This document shows, piece after piece, positions 5,604-6,307 of a DNA stretch of 6,307 nucleotides. The stretch is taken from NCBI GenBank assembly GCA_041655595.1, contig JBBAFB010000123.1, positions 1-6,307 of the forward strand. Reading direction: 5' to 3'. The translations under genes and the position numbers were made by a program. The DNA is from JBBAFB01 sp041655595. GTDB lineage: Bacteria; Bacillota; DULZ01. Position 1 is the stretch's first letter. Every line of letters starts with the position of its first letter. Below the pieces are notes generated by a model. The model searched no databases. It saw only the letters and a program-made list of their open reading frames with translations, and was not told the DNA's origin.

Positions 5604-6307
5604 ATGAAGCGGTTATTAATTATTTCGGCTTTGATTTTATTAATGGTATTTAATTATGCTACCGGCGTTTTTGCAGCAGACTCTGGGGTTAATCTGACAG
5701 AGAGAGAAAAAAGGTTTATTAAAGAGCACCCCATAATTCACTTAGGAGTAGATCCACAGTTCGTTCCTTTTGAGTTTATGGATGAAAAGCAGGAGCATAA
5801 GGGTATTGCTGCTGATTACTTGGCTTTGATTTCGGAAAGAACAGGTTTAGAGTTTGAGGTAGCCAAAAATTTAAGCTGGCCGGAGGCTTATGATTTGGCC
5901 CTCAATGGTCAGTTAGATGCATTGCCTGCTATTGGCAAAACTGCAGAACGGGAAAGGCATTTTCTTTTTTCAGAACCTTATTACTATTTTAAAAGAGTAA
6001 TTGCCACCAGAGATATGGATACTAATATTTCCGGCATGAAGGATTTGGAAGGCTTGGCGGTGGCCGTACAAAGAAATAGCTCTCATCATAGTTATTTGTT
6101 GGATTATAAGAATGTCAACTTGAGTCTTTATGATTCGGTAGAAGCTGCCTTGGCCGCTGTGGCTACGGGGGAGGAAGTTGCCTTTATAGGTAATTTGGCT
6201 ACCACTAACTATTTGATTCGTGCCAACGGAATGACGAATTTGCGTTTCGTAACTTTTGAAGCAGAAAAGCAACAGGCTTTATATTTGGCCGTTCGCAAGG
6301 ACTGGCC
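5604..6307 (+). CDS. BvgS-type family 3 solute-binding sensor protein, N-terminal part (3' end outside window)
   Basis: Exported ligand-binding domain; 234 codons are visible, with the frame still open at the window edge. Residues 1-24 are a signal peptide: K2-R3, a hydrophobic core about residues 4-16, and VFA before the predicted cleavage after Ala24. The mature part opens with LTEREKRFIKEHP and LGVDPQFVPFEFMD (47-60), the hallmark start of BvgS-like periplasmic-type sensor domains. GQLDALPAIGKTAERER (102-118), FSEPYYYF and LYLAVRKDW (ending at 234) match the SBP_bac_3 fold, which usually binds amino acids or small organic acids. Proteins with this exact opening often continue into a membrane helix and a histidine kinase, GGDEF or EAL domain, but the output domain is beyond the window. 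It follows the surface-protein gene by 124 bp in the same direction and probably has its own promoter. The alternative is a free ABC-transporter binding protein; no lipobox cysteine is present, which for a Gram-positive favours a membrane-linked sensor. Confidence 0.88.
   Translation, partial: MKRLLIISALILLMVFNYATGVFAADSGVNLTEREKRFIKEHPIIHLGVDPQFVPFEFMDEKQEHKGIAADYLALISERTGLEFEVAKNLSWPEAYDLALNGQLDALPAIGKTAERERHFLFSEPYYYFKRVIATRDMDTNISGMKDLEGLAVAVQRNSSHHSYLLDYKNVNLSLYDSVEAALAAVATGEEVAFIGNLATTNYLIRANGMTNLRFVTFEAEKQQALYLAVRKDW

Noticed and set aside
5970..6272. 100-codon open frame on the minus strand
   Set aside because: It lies opposite the solute-binding domain gene, whose + frame has a ribosome site, a signal peptide and clear family motifs.

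Overview
The window looks like chromosomal DNA from a Gram-positive, probably anaerobic bacterium of the Firmicutes (Clostridia-like). The grounds are the low-to-moderate GC content, a very large surface protein anchored by S-layer homology (SLH) domains with typical clostridial wording (ITRAE, GYEDGSFKP, a FPDV..HWA tail), and a purine-rich ribosome binding site. The genus cannot be named from this sequence. Both genes are on the + strand and both are cut by the window edges.

Bases 2-5479 are one open frame of 1,825 codons with no N-terminus in view. It is the C-terminal part of a giant secreted modular protein. In order it shows: (1) a composite module of a NEW3-like beta-sandwich plus an unrecognised domain ending in GYNNYF (residues 9-266); (2) three DUF11-like Ig-type repeats (271-679); (3) a second, diverged copy of the composite module (682-939), also 258 residues long; (4) a stalk of carboxypeptidase-regulatory-like domains with one invasin/Big_1-like domain inserted (945-1480); (5) a Ser/Gly/Pro linker (1481-1496); (6) one more DUF11-like domain (1497-1610); (7) an SLH cell-wall anchor (about 1612-1806). 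Such a protein is expected to sit in or on the S-layer, held by secondary cell-wall polymer, and to project a long rod of beta domains. Its ligand cannot be read from the sequence.

Bases 5480-5603 are a 124-bp AT-rich intergenic region. It holds a GC-rich hairpin that is a plausible terminator for the surface-protein gene, two AT-rich inverted repeats whose shared 8-mer recurs at 30 bp, a weak extended -10 promoter candidate, a 9-bp direct repeat with an 11-bp period, and a ribosome binding site.

Bases 5604-6307 begin a second gene: a signal peptide followed by a BvgS-type family 3 solute-binding (SBP_bac_3) sensor domain, truncated by the window end before any output domain. It is most likely the extracytoplasmic part of a sensor histidine kinase or a diguanylate cyclase/phosphodiesterase, or else a free binding protein. 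The hairpin and separate promoter suggest that the two genes are independent transcription units. A regulatory link between them is only a possibility.

The strongest candidate for something undescribed is the twice-occurring GYNNYF domain. The next most interesting point is the apparent circular permutation of SLH half-motifs in the anchor.
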